Assembly (NCBI GenBank): GCA_036785705.1
Contig: JAWUZG010000015.1
Coordinates: forward strand, 5,595,001-5,659,000
From: Acanthornis magna
Taxonomy: Eukaryota; Chordata; Aves; Passeriformes; Acanthizidae
DNA: 64,000 nucleotides
Reading direction: 5' to 3'
Below the pieces are notes generated by a model that worked only from the letters and a program-made list of their open reading frames with translations, was not told the origin of the DNA and searched no databases. The stretch's first letter is position 1; each line of letters begins with the position of its first letter. A program made the position numbers and the translations under genes. Below, piece after piece: positions 13,301-23,490 of this stretch.

Positions 13301-16300
13301 AGATGCCTTTTGTTCACAGTACCATGCTGGCTAAAGAACAGCACCTTCCACCCCCAATTCCTCTGGAGATATTATTGTCTAAAGCCCTGGAAAACAGGTA
13401 TTGAGGACAGGAGGACTGACACAAGGGGATGAGGAGTTAACAGACGAGGGGATTAGTGTGTTTACTAGTTGCTGCCTTTCAGGTTTTGTTTTCTGGGAAC
13501 TGTTAACCCCCACCTAATGAGGGGTGCAAGCTCCACTGATCAGCGAATCCATGAGATGTTTAAAAATCTCTAGCACAGTCCTGATCCACAGGTAGACTGT
13601 GTGTGCATTTGTAGGTTGTTTCCATACCTGCACGAGACACACCTTGAGAGTATTCAGAGGGAATGTGAGGGATAACAGAAGGAGCTGCTCCGTGTGTTCT
13701 CAGGAGCCCTGTGTTTCACAAGGAGGCAGCAGAGGATTTCTCCAGGCCAGCAGTGCCATTTCAGGTAGTTCAGGCTCCTTTACACGTGGATCTGCTCCCA
13801 CCTGGAGAGAGCTTGTCTAGCACCCAGAGATACCCCAAGAATCAGATCAGTACCCAGAGCTGCGAGAGCTGACTGAGGTCGTACACATTTTGACTCAGTC
13901 ACAGCCTGGTATCAGCTTAAACATCAGCAGATATGAAAACTGGGCCATGTCCCTATCACAGCCTTCCTTCCATTCAAGCATCCTCCTTTTCAGCAGCCCA
14001 GATACCCAGCTTTGATTCCCCGCTCACTGAGATTTCAGGGAAATTCTGCAAGGATGAAGAATTAGTCTTGCGAGCGAGTGGTAAAACACGGTGCTCATGG
14101 AGGCTGCAGCAGTTCCCGAGCTCCCCCAGTAACACGAGAGGCGCAGCCGGCGCTATGAGGTAGCGTCTCACCGAGTGTCAGGGTATTTTATTGAGTTAGA
14201 AATGTGATAGCTACTGTTGTCACACTTCAGTGTGCAGAACAATCCATTCACAAATGAGAAAAACAGATCCCTCCACAAATGCCTTTCCCCTGACTTAATG
14301 CCCCGCATCATACAGCCTAAGTGGAGTGGGCTGCATCAATATTACCCCGGCGTGGGTCACAGCAGCTATTGGGAGGGGGGCTTAAAAAATGGTGGGGTTG
14401 GAGGAGAGAGAGAGGTGCCAGCAGAGATCTGCTGTTCAGCTGCTTGGCTCCAGTTGTGTACAGCAATATACACTCTGGTGATGGGTTGGTAAGAGGGCTG
14501 ATGAGATGAGAACAAGATGCAGTTGTGTGTCTTTTTGAGAATTATCTAAAATGAGGAAATCTCATTATGGATGAGAACTGTCTGTCATGTTTTGCCTTTG
14601 ATAGCAGGTTTGGTTGCTTGCTTGGGGATTATTTCATTTTTTGAAAGGGGTTTGTTTAAAGTAACTCATAATTGTGTAAGGAAGGTAAAAGAAATTCTGT
14701 GGTTTACAGAGCACTGAAGTGGTGAAGGATTATTGCACGTTGGTTAGCTGCAGTTGTTCAGAGTCCTGTGGTACCAAGTGTCACAGCTTTCAAGCTCTGT
14801 TGAAAAATCAACAAAAACAGAAGAGTGTCCATCGGTTTGCAGGCTTTCTGTTCTGTTCTCACCTGCAAGGCTCATGGAGAAAGGAGAGTTAAGGTGGTGG
14901 GGGAAGCTTTCCGATTTTCATTTCTAATCTTAATGCTGAGACTGGGAAAGAAACCAAAGGAATAACATTTCTCACATACTTGAGGCAGGGCCTCCACCAT
15001 TCGAACAATGAAGAATTTTGGAAGATAAGATCTAGAGCACATACTTCATTCAGGCAGAGCTCCAAGTATATATTCTGGTTAAATTTCCTGTGCGCAGATT
15101 TCCTCGTTACTGACACACATTATCCCTCAGCTCTGTCTGTGGCTGGGGCAGTGAAAGAGTGTTGCCTTCAGTGCTTCAGCTCAGCTTCCCTGCACATCAA
15201 AGGAAGCTCAGCCCCCTGAGAACAAACTGGGAAAACACAGGCAGGACAGGCGTCTCTGGAAATCTCTTTGGGACAGATCTTCCCCCCTGTAATTATGTGG
15301 GTATACACCTCCTGTCCAAAGCAGTATTCTCACAGGGGGAAAGGCTGCCAAGACTCTGCCTTATCATGCATACAGAGTAGAAAAAACACAGCTTTCCTGG
15401 CTAAAACACAAGCATCTCTCTCCCTCCTGTCTGCATAGGAAGGAGTTCCACTTACTGTGTTATTCAAGGGCTGTTGTGCCCTTAGATAACAGCAGATCTC
15501 ACACACACACACTCTGTCAGTTCATATTTTGTGCAAGTACTGTGTGATACTTGCTGCTAGCAATTAACTGGATAGACTACAATACTAGCAATATGTAAGA
15601 TTTTATCTCCTTAATATTACACTTAAAGTAATTTTGCATTACCTTATTTCAGTTTTTTTTCCACAACGTCTACTCACTGCTGTCTTTTTTTTGCATGCCT
15701 CTCAGGACTGTGACCAGATCCACATAGATGATGTATCATCAGATGATAATGGTCAAGATCTAAGGTATGGAATCTCCTAAGCCTGGAAGCTGCAGGTCAG
15801 GCAACCCCCAGCCATTTGGAAATAGCAGGGGCTGGTCAGTGATTCTCAGACATGCACTCTCTCCCCTCCCTGGCTCCATGCTGTCTGCATTTATCAAGCA
15901 CACACAAGTACAGAGTCGTCTTTCTCACATTATTGTGCCTGTGCCTTCTGTCAAGCCCTGACTATGCTGAGCTTTGAACCATTCTGGGAAATACATCTAA
16001 ATTAGGTTGAACTCCAATCAGACCACACTGGTTTCTGATATGATTTGACCAGACATTTGTCACAGCTGTGGCCAAAATGCTTCAAAACCAGACTGAAATG
16101 TTTCCCACTGTCCGATCTGTAGGGAATGAGCTTAGTAGTGAGGAGTTGGACTTTGCCGTGCCAGATCCTTGCAGAAACTTATACCAAAACTGCACCAAAC
16201 ATTTCTACCACCTGTGTAAGTTAGGTTGCCATGTTCATAGAGATGTCTGTACAATTCCATCTGCTTTTCCCAAAGTGTTGCCTGCAGTCATGGTAAAGGG

Positions 16301-19300
16301 ACAAGAATGAAATGTGCAGAACTCATACAGAGCTTTGCAATTTGTGGTTTTATGGATGATGATTGTGAGAAATCGGTGCAGGAACAGAACATTTTTCAGA
16401 TCTGTGCTGGTAATTGTGCTAAAGATGAACTTCAGTTCTGTACAGCGTGTCCTGTGTGTGTCTCTCTGCTGCCACTTGTCTCCACATTTCTTTTCAATCG
16501 TTTCCCCTCCCTGCTGGCACTGTGCAGGCTGTAATTACCCTGACCTCTCCCCTTCCCTCCTCCCTTTCCCAGCACGTATAACTTCTCTGCGGATGGCTTC
16601 CACAGTTCCACTGCCAGCGCAAACCTGTGCCTGGGCTCGGGCGTTCACGGGGGAGTTGACTGGATGAGGAAATTGGCGTTCCGCTACCGCCGGGTGAAAG
16701 AGATGTACAACACCTACAAAAACAATGTGGGGGGTAAGTGCCAGTGGCCAGGCAGCCAGCAGGCCTTTCATCTTCCCAAAAGCTGGAGACCCTCGGAGGA
16801 CATCTCTGGAGGAGCTGTAGGAGCCTCCTGCTGCGGGTGCTTTGCAGTGAGATGCGCAGTCACCCTGAAATGTGGTTCTGTACAGGATTTGCAGGAGACA
16901 CACTGAAATACCTGGTTTAGTGGTTTGAGAAAGACTCACGTCCAAGTGTGGGGCTTTACTTTTAATTTATTTGGCAGGAAAGCAACCTTCTCCATTTTTC
17001 CAGAATGTTTAGCAAGCAAACAAACAATTAAAAACTAAATATGCTCTTTTTTTTTTTCTACACAACACATCTGATCTTTGTCTGAAGGCCTTCTTGTATT
17101 ATAATCACTTGTTTTTAACTCCCCCAAAACAATACCACCAGGTATCAGCATTCCCCAGGTTCCTTCATCTCCCCAGGGGACAAAGGAAAGCAGTGGCACC
17201 AGGGCCAGGAGGGGCAGTGGGAGAGTTCAGAACAGAGACAGGTGCCCTGTGGCATTGTGCAAACAAAGCCACGCAATTCTGTGCTTCTGCAAAGACACTT
17301 TGCTGCTTCCAGGTTTAATAGGAGCTCCTAAGAGGGAAACCTGGCTGCAGTTGAGAGCAGAACTGGAAGCGCTGACTGATCTCTGGCTCACACATGCTCT
17401 GAAGGCGCTGAATTTGATACATTCCCGGTAAGAACAGCTCAAAGAATTGCCTGTGGGCTTCATCCAGGAGCTCCTTTGCTTGCCTTTGTTTCCCCCCTCT
17501 AAACAAATCGAGACACATTCACAGGGCTTTGCTGGCCAAGCCTGTGGGAGGCCAGTCTGCACATGTTTGCCAGGCTGAATTACCAAGGGTTGGGGGAGCT
17601 TGGGATGATGAACTGAGCAAAAACAGAGCAGTCCTTTTCCTTGCCTTGCCTTGGCTCCCTCATCCATGGCACCATTTTCTTGGGAACAGGTTTACTAAGG
17701 AGAGGGAGGAAAGAGCTCTTCTGTCCCTGACCACGGTCACTCACAGCACCCAGCATGGACATTACTACATGGAGTTTAAATTCCCACCAAACAGATCCTA
17801 GCAGGCTTGCAGTAAGGCTGTATCACTGCTGTTAGCTGGGTTTATGTTTTTTTCATTCTGCTGAGCTGATCAAAAGACATTTCTGGTACTCACATTATCT
17901 TCCTCTGGCTACAAAATCCCCCATTGGCTCAGGAACTTCCAGTGGCAGGAAAGGTTTGCTTCCTACCATCTTTCAGTCCAGGGTGAAAGAGAGAAACACA
18001 GATTGCCTCTTCTAATAAGTTCTATTTTCTAGGCCCAACTGTGTGAATGTGTTGGTCACCACAACTCAGCTTATACCAGCTCTGGCTAAAGTGCTTCTTT
18101 ATGGGCTGGGCACTGTCTTCCCCATTGAAAACATTTACAGTGCAACAAAAACAGGTAAGAGCAAACTGACGGAAGCTTCACCTAGGACAGGCTGAAGTTT
18201 TGTCTCTAAGTCAGGCACAGCCATCCAACCTGATTGTAACAAGCAATGAGCGAGCTTTATTTTTAGTGCTGTACTTACAGATGTCTAATTCACATCCTGA
18301 CTCCCACACTTAACCTAGTACAGACTGCAGGGAAAAAAAAAAAATTGAAAAACACTTCTCAAGTGTCTCCATGGGGGAGTGAGCCAGATATATAGATATA
18401 TAACCACCCTATGGAGCCCTGAGTGCATGTGGGATGTCCAGCTGCACCCAGCTGGAAGGAAGGTCTGCTTGGACCTGGTACAGAAACTATCTGCATCCTC
18501 TCACTGTTGCAGAGGGGTCGAGTGGGCTGAATGAGCTTTCTGAAGCTTTGTGAGTAATATGTACTGATAGGGTTGGCTTTTTTGTATTCTGTTCTTTCTG
18601 ATGTAAGTGTTTGAATCTGTGAGGATTGCATTTTCATGTTTTTACTGCAACCAGAATCAACAGAAGAGGGTTCTGGAGACTGAATGCCGTGAGTGTCACA
18701 TCAGTCTGCCAGCTGCTGGTCTAAGCAGGGCATCAGTCACAAAGCTCACAGAAAACTGGCAGCACTTGGAAGTCTGTGGCTGATAAAGCAAGTGCTGCCA
18801 TGGGATAGAGAGGATCCACCTCAGATGAAAGTCCAGTTAGGTTCGAGTTTCAAAAGAAAAAAAGGAATATAGCAGCCAGTTCAGTTAGGTTCCAACTCCA
18901 GGTCCTGTACCTGAATATTTGCTCTGCCTGTGGTGTGTGTCCAGATAAAAAAATGTATCTTCTCTTGTGTTACTTAGGGAAAGAGAGCTGTTTTGAAAGA
19001 ATAATGCAGAGGTTTGGAAGGAAAGCCGTGTACATTGTAATAGGAGATGGTGTTGAAGAGGAACAGGGAGCAAAAAAGGTACGGTTTGTGGATCCCATGC
19101 TGGATTCTTCCTAGTTTTGATTGCAATGACCCTTTCTTTATTTATGCATTTAATGAAGCTCCCTCCTTTTGAAGCAGTTTACAATTGGTCTCATTTTTTA
19201 ATATGCAAAATATTCAACAATTACCTTGTCAGAAATTCCATGCTCTAAACCCCCCCCATTTTGGCAGCCGGTACAATATTTCAGGTAGTTGCTGTGTCGG

Positions 19301-22300
19301 ATCTTGCTTAATAAAGATGGCTACAAAGACATGAAAAGGGGAATTCCAGTGTGTGATCTCAGATGAGCAGGCAGAGTGGATTTCTGATCTACACGTGCTG
19401 CTTTTGTAAATTCTACATTGTTGGAATTAATTTTGAATTACTTACGAGAATAGGCATATATCCATACATGTGTTTATATTTACAACTCACTGAGGTCATG
19501 GAGTCCAACATCACTAGAGCAAATACCAAAGGGACTTTGTACAGAGTTGCTGCCTTTATCAATTACTTATGGGTCAATGTGATTAATTTCACAAGCAAAA
19601 TGGAATTAGAGAGCTGTACTGAATACAAAGAACAGAAGTTACAGAAGCACAGTGGTCAGGAATAACAAGAATTGAACAGCCAAAGTCTTTATTTCCTAAA
19701 CTTTAGAACAAAAGCCTGCCTGGAATTCCCATTTATTTGGCTTCAGACGGCCAGGAATATAATTTATTAATGCCAGATATTATTTGCAAGATGCCTTTGT
19801 GCATCCTGGGTCTTGTGCTCCTGATGTAACTGCAGAAATGTGATAGAGCTCCATTTGCTCTGGGAGCATTGCATATGAGTTGAGATGCAGGAACTGCCTG
19901 AATGAGCTCCATCTTCAGCAAACTTGTTAATTTTTAATACACAAATGACTGGTAGCTCAGGTGATGTACAAAGCATTACATCACAGGAGCTCAGCTATAC
20001 AGCTGAACCTTGTGCTGGAGGACCTGATATCTCTTTCTGACTGAAGATTCTGCAAAGACTTCCCAAGCAAATTGGAGCTCTTTGGTTGCACAAGCCCAGG
20101 AACAAAGGGATCCCAGCAGATAAGGTGTGGCACATGTTCTATCCCCAGATTTGTATCTCAGTTTATCTTAAACGCAGCAGAAAATCTGGTTTTTATAGCG
20201 TATTTCCCCTGGCCAGTGGAAGCAACAATATCTGCACCCACCTTGGAAAACTGCCTAAAGCTGCAGATGGTTCTGTAGCTCATGAAGGGTTAAGGAGCTG
20301 TCAGGGAAGAGCCCAAAATACGTGACTGGGGCTGAAGTGACAACAGCCTGCTGCTTGTGGCAGCTCAGTGCCACACTTCAAAGGCAGTGGGTCAGTGAAC
20401 AGCACTGCATCAAAGGCTGCAGGGGCTCCCAGCCTGTGTGGGGAGGTGGGAAGGTGCAGCAGTCTCCTCTGCTGGGATTTCAAGAGCCTCCTGCTCGTGT
20501 CTCCTGGCCTAAGCAGCTCAGCCATTAGTAGAGCACATTCTTCATTGGGCTGTCGCCTCCTTTGATTGATGACAATCATTAATCAAAGCTTCTACACACC
20601 TGAGCCTTTATACAGGAAAAACAAAAAGGGGAGGGGACAGGCAGAGAGCCTTTCGCTGTTTTGCTGACAGCACTGATAACATCTCCAGTTTCGTGGGTCA
20701 TTTTTCTTCACCTGTCTGATGAATGATAAATCTGTAACTGCTGAACAACAGGAGCGGCTGGGAGGCCAGGTTTTCTTCTGGTTTTGGGAAGAAAAACAGA
20801 TAATTTAATGCAAGGGGTTTAGTAGGAGCTGGGGGAGGGAGAAGGAAATAACTTTTCCCCTTAAAGTGAAATTGCAGAGCAGTGGATTTCAGTCACTTCA
20901 GCTGTCTGGGTTTACTTGCTGTCTCTACACACAATGATAAACCTGAAAGGAAGCATTTGTTTATTGGTAAGCAACATACCAGAGGAAAGCTTGAGTTGTA
21001 TTTAAAGGTTAGAGGAGTGTAAATAGATATTCTGCAGCATAAACATCTGGAACCACTGGATTTTTTTGTACACAGGTAGGTACAATTGGAAAAGGAACCT
21101 CTTCCTTCATCAGAAGAATCTCTTTAGGAAGTGTATGTTCTCTGAAGCTTTGTTGTAGCTGTTTATGCAGAAGCAGTGTGGTTACAGGTGAATTCCTGCA
21201 GTGATAAAACACTCTTAGAAATGTTATGCCCATGCTGGAAGGGACTAAGTGCTGTCGGTTTAGGCTTTCTGTACATTTATTGCTGCATATATACCACTAC
21301 CTGTGCAGAGACTGGCTTTTTGGGAGACGGCAAAGAAAGTCACAGTCCCAAATTTTATAAAATCACAGTGCAGAAAGGAGCTGTGTCTCTGATATAAAGT
21401 AAAACTGCTCTAACAGTTTTGGAGGAGAAACAAATCCAGTGCAAACCCCAGGCTCACCAGAACATACCAAGAAAAGTTGTATTTAACATCTAAGAGCATG
21501 GGCTAATTATTTTGAGGTTCTCTCTGTGCAAGCCACCACGGGGATCACAGCTCTTGCTAAGGAACTCTGCTGTTTCAGGGGTGCTTTCAGGGCATTCTCA
21601 TTGCAGGTAACGTTCCAGGTCACCAATGAAATTGAGCTGCACTTGTTTCACAGCAATTAAAACATGGATACTTTTCCCCCTTTCAAGTCTTGTTTTTCCT
21701 ACAGTATATTCACAATTTTTAGGAGAATAATCAGGATATTATAAAGAAGATAAACTAGATCACAGGTAGTTGACTTTCTAGATTTTGTCCAGATGCTCAG
21801 ATTTCAAGTGGAATGGGCTGGTTGAAACTTGGGCATGTGTGTACATGGCTTCAGATTTATCACAACAAATACAAATTCAAAAACAGGGAGGCAGAAGAAT
21901 AATACAAAACAATCTCTCAGAAATGGGAGTTAGGAAAGTTTTGGGGGGACAGGCTGTTTTATGGCCCTATTGCACCTTCCCCTGAGGCAACAGTGTTATG
22001 TTAAATGAATAATTGACCTGAGCAACAATACCAGTTCCTACATTTATAGAAAATGCAGTATGACCTACTGTTCCAGTTAATTGTGAAAATGCATTGTTAG
22101 AAAGCATTTTGATTGTGTGGCATTTTATCCCTTTGTTTTTTATAAATAACTTCCTTTTACAACAGATAGATATAAATCACTTGTCTGTAAATCACTGATA
22201 ACAGTTTCCACGACTGGTGTTCACCTAAAACTGTTTCTAGTAATTCTGCAGTTCTAGAAACATTCCTAATTAATTCATGGGGGGAAAAAAATAGGAGCAA

Positions 22301-22668
22301 AGTTTAGTATCCATTCCACATCCTCCAACACCTGTGAAGCAGGATACTCCTAAATTATGGAGGATGTATTTTCCTGTCTGCATAGGAGAGACAGCAGAGA
22401 GACAATTCCCACCTCATCTCTTCCTCCCTCCCTCCCCTAAGATGAGCCTCTTTGCCTGTGGCACTGTGAGAACCTGGTGGCCAAGTACAAAACTCTGTTC
22501 CTGAGGGTACAAGCTAAGAAATCTGTTTTGTTCTCAGTATTATATAAGAACAGAAAAAAAAATTCCCCTCTTTTGGTTTCACTCTAGCACAACATGCCCT
22601 TCTGGAGAATCTCTTGTCACGCTGACCTGGAAGCTCTTCGGCACGCCTTGGAACTTGAATATTTGTAG
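10216..22668 (+). CDS. EYA2: EYA2, C-terminal seven coding exons (partial gene)
   Basis: Eyes absent homolog 2 is a nuclear and cytoplasmic protein tyrosine phosphatase of the haloacid dehalogenase (HAD) fold. It also acts as a transactivating partner of SIX homeodomain proteins. Seven exons (10216-10305, 15706-15764, 16573-16733, 17313-17427, 18033-18154, 18978-19078, 22588-22668) join in frame with GT-AG introns into 242 residues and a stop. That matches the last part of a protein of about 538 residues. The Eya domain is recognisable throughout, including [20 protein letters not shown] near its start here, the HAD motif II region [12 protein letters not shown] and the motif IV loop [10 protein letters not shown]. 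The exon with the catalytic motif I (WDLDET) and all N-terminal exons lie upstream of base 1. The ending [20 protein letters not shown] and the ZMYND8 neighbour favour EYA2 over EYA1, EYA3 or EYA4; the paralogue call rests on memory of the family. Confidence 0.96.
10306..15705 (+). other. EYA2 intron, 5.4 kb
   Basis: This lies between exons a and b. It contains short homopolymer runs (T at 11060-11072, A at 11385-11398 and 12677-12688) and a CA microsatellite of about 12 bases near 15502-15514. Otherwise nothing recognisable was seen. Confidence 0.85.
15706..15764 (+). CDS. EYA2: EYA2 exon b: acidic loop segment
   Basis: The 59-bp exon encodes [19 protein letters not shown] plus two bases of a split Ser codon (AG|C). 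A T-rich tract and CTCAG precede it, and the donor is AAG|GTATGG. This is the short acidic insertion typical of the EYA C-terminal domain. In-window residues 31-50. Confidence 0.94.
16573..16733 (+). CDS. EYA2: EYA2 exon c: helical Eya domain segment
   Basis: The 161-bp exon encodes [20 protein letters not shown] through [20 protein letters not shown] to NNVG. The acceptor is CTTTCCCAG and the donor is GGG|GTAAGT. The [17 protein letters not shown] run is a hallmark of vertebrate EYA proteins. The last base starts a Gly codon completed in the next exon. The exon is more GC-rich than its flanks. In-window residues 50-104. Confidence 0.95.
17313..17427 (+). CDS. EYA2: EYA2 exon d: Eya domain segment ([17 protein letters not shown])
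   Basis: The 115-bp exon encodes [20 protein letters not shown], then [17 protein letters not shown], with a split Arg codon CG|G. The acceptor is TGCTTCCAG and the donor CG|GTAAGA. The sequence is amphipathic helix-rich, as in other EYA proteins, where it links the cap to the HAD core. In-window residues 104-142. Confidence 0.95.
18033..18154 (+). CDS. EYA2: EYA2 exon e: HAD motif II region
   Basis: The 122-bp exon encodes [20 protein letters not shown] and then [20 protein letters not shown]. The hydrophobic strand VNVLVTTT carries the Thr of HAD motif II, which contacts the phosphoryl group in this phosphatase family. The acceptor is TATTTTCTAG and the donor ACAG|GTAAGA, leaving phase 1. 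In-window residues 142-183. Confidence 0.95.
18978..19078 (+). CDS. EYA2: EYA2 exon f: HAD motif IV (GDGVEEE)
   Basis: The 101-bp exon encodes [20 protein letters not shown] followed by [13 protein letters not shown]. The GDG-x-EE loop is HAD motif IV, whose Asp helps bind the essential magnesium ion. [11 protein letters not shown] corresponds to the motif III area. All the acidic residues are intact, so nothing here suggests a dead enzyme. The acceptor is TTACTTAG and the donor AAG|GTACGG. In-window residues 183-216. Confidence 0.95.
19079..22587 (+). other. EYA2 last intron, 3.5 kb
   Basis: No coding segment was found. It holds a run of C near 19251-19257 and a near-palindromic homeodomain/TCF-like element at 20560-20588. 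The remainder is featureless to inspection. Confidence 0.8.
20560..20588. promoter_or_regulatory. Candidate palindromic PBX-HOX/TCF-like element
   Basis: A 29-base near-palindrome has 13-base arms with one mismatch and a 3-base centre. The outer ends read CTTTGAT and ATCAAAG, the TCF/LEF core in both directions. Inside them, TGATTGAT (20563-20570) and the reverse of TGATTAAT (20578-20585) both fit the PBX-HOX form TGATTNAT. Regulatory activity is inferred only. Confidence 0.35.
22588..22668 (+). CDS. EYA2: EYA2 terminal coding exon
   Basis: The exon encodes [20 protein letters not shown] then LELEYL and a TAG stop at 22666-22668. The acceptor is TTTCACTCTAG. The LELEYL ending is the invariant C-terminus of EYA proteins, and [10 protein letters not shown] is the version I associate with EYA2. 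In-window residues 217-242. Confidence 0.95.
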   Translation, partial: HNMPFWRISCHADLEALRHALELEYL

Positions 22669-23091
22669 CAGACCCCAACATCTTAGCACTGGGAGGGCTT
22701 CACTCAGACTCTTACATCGGTTCCACCTATTCCTCAACATTTTCTTAGTAAAAAAAATCCCACAGCAACTGCAGTTTTTCTTTTTTTTGAAGGAGAACCC
22801 TTTCAGTGGAAGCCTTTAAGAACTTGCAGCCAAAGAACATTGCCTCAAGGCCTCCTTCCTTTGGACAGAGGAAAATCCTCCTGATCAGTTGCTGGGATGC
22901 TGCAGTTGCTGGCTAAGCTGGAGTCACAGAGCTCTAATGGCCTTTTTGCCATCCACAAGGCAAATGCTACAAGTCTGGGTCTGCCTGTCAGCGTTCTTGG
23001 TTTTGAAAGGGGAAGAGGACACAGCAAGGAGTCTCTGCACAATCCATCACATCACGTGGGACCTTTTGAAAATAAGAGTGGAAACTGTTGA

Positions 23092-23150
23092 TTTTTTTCT
23101 TTTTTTTTTTCCTTTTTTTTTTCTTTTTTTTTTTTTTTTTGTATTTTTTT
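23092..23150 (+). repeat. T-rich tract in EYA2 3' UTR
   Basis: About 60 bases are almost all T with a few C and one G, ending where the sequence changes to AATTTATG. In the mRNA it would be a U-rich tract able to bind PTB- or HuR-like proteins (inference). It could also be the reverse-complemented tail of an old insertion, although no element body was recognised beside it. Confidence 0.9.
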
Positions 23151-23363
23151 AATTTATGAACTAATCTCATTACTCTGGTATTAAGCTCTGTACCTGTGTT
23201 TTTAATCTGGCTTTTGGGGGAGGGGGGGTAGGGAAAGTCTTACTGTTCTAAATTAATAGTTCATTTCTCCAGAACAAACTCTGGGGAGAATCATATTGTG
23301 TACATGAGTAGTAAGGACACATGGTACTGTTGGCAAGAACTGTAGCTGTGTTTTTGAACCTTA

Positions 23364-23421
23364 CCAAGATGGCACACGGACTGTGCATGTGTCTACACAG
23401 TGCCTTACGCTGCCATCTTGG
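23364..23421 (+). other. Two-stem hairpin in EYA2 3' UTR
   Basis: CCAAGATGGCA (23364-23374) and TGCCATCTTGG (23411-23421) are perfect 11-base inverted repeats. Nested within them, ACTGTG (23380-23385) pairs with CACAGT (23396-23401). The arms also match the YY1-type core AAGATGGC in opposed orientation. Folding in the mRNA is predicted by inspection only. Confidence 0.55.
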
Positions 23422-23467
23422 GGCTGAGGATGGGGAAAAAGTACCTTGTGATGAGTGAAAGGCATTA

Positions 23468-23473
23468 AATAAA
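23468..23473 (+). terminator. AATAAA poly(A) signal of EYA2
   Basis: AATAAA sits within ATTAAATAAAAAC and is followed by a T/G-rich stretch ending in a run of five G, the expected downstream element. It is the first canonical signal after the EYA2 stop codon. Confidence 0.75.
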
Positions 23474-23490
23474 AACATGTTTACATTTTG

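Larger units (their letters stand above)
15765..18977 (+). other. Four short EYA2 introns around exons c, d and e
   Basis: These introns are 15765-16572 (808 bp), 16734-17312 (579 bp), 17428-18032 (605 bp) and 18155-18977 (823 bp). They are compact, as is usual for birds. No RNA gene or repeat was recognised. A short ATATATAG repeat lies near 18390-18402. Confidence 0.85.
22669..23490 (+). other. EYA2: EYA2 3' UTR (probable)
   Basis: About 820 bases run from the EYA2 stop to just past the first good poly(A) signal (23468-23473). The UTR contains a 60-base T-rich tract at 23092-23150 and a two-stem hairpin at 23364-23421. The exact cleavage site is inferred. Two further AATAAA copies at about 24147 and 24167 could give a longer form. 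Confidence 0.7.

Noticed and set aside
16068..16310. Frame with [20 protein letters not shown], suggestive of a Cys/His zinc motif
   Set aside because: The spacing fits no zinc-finger family, and it sits in the intron before EYA2 exon c with no splice support.
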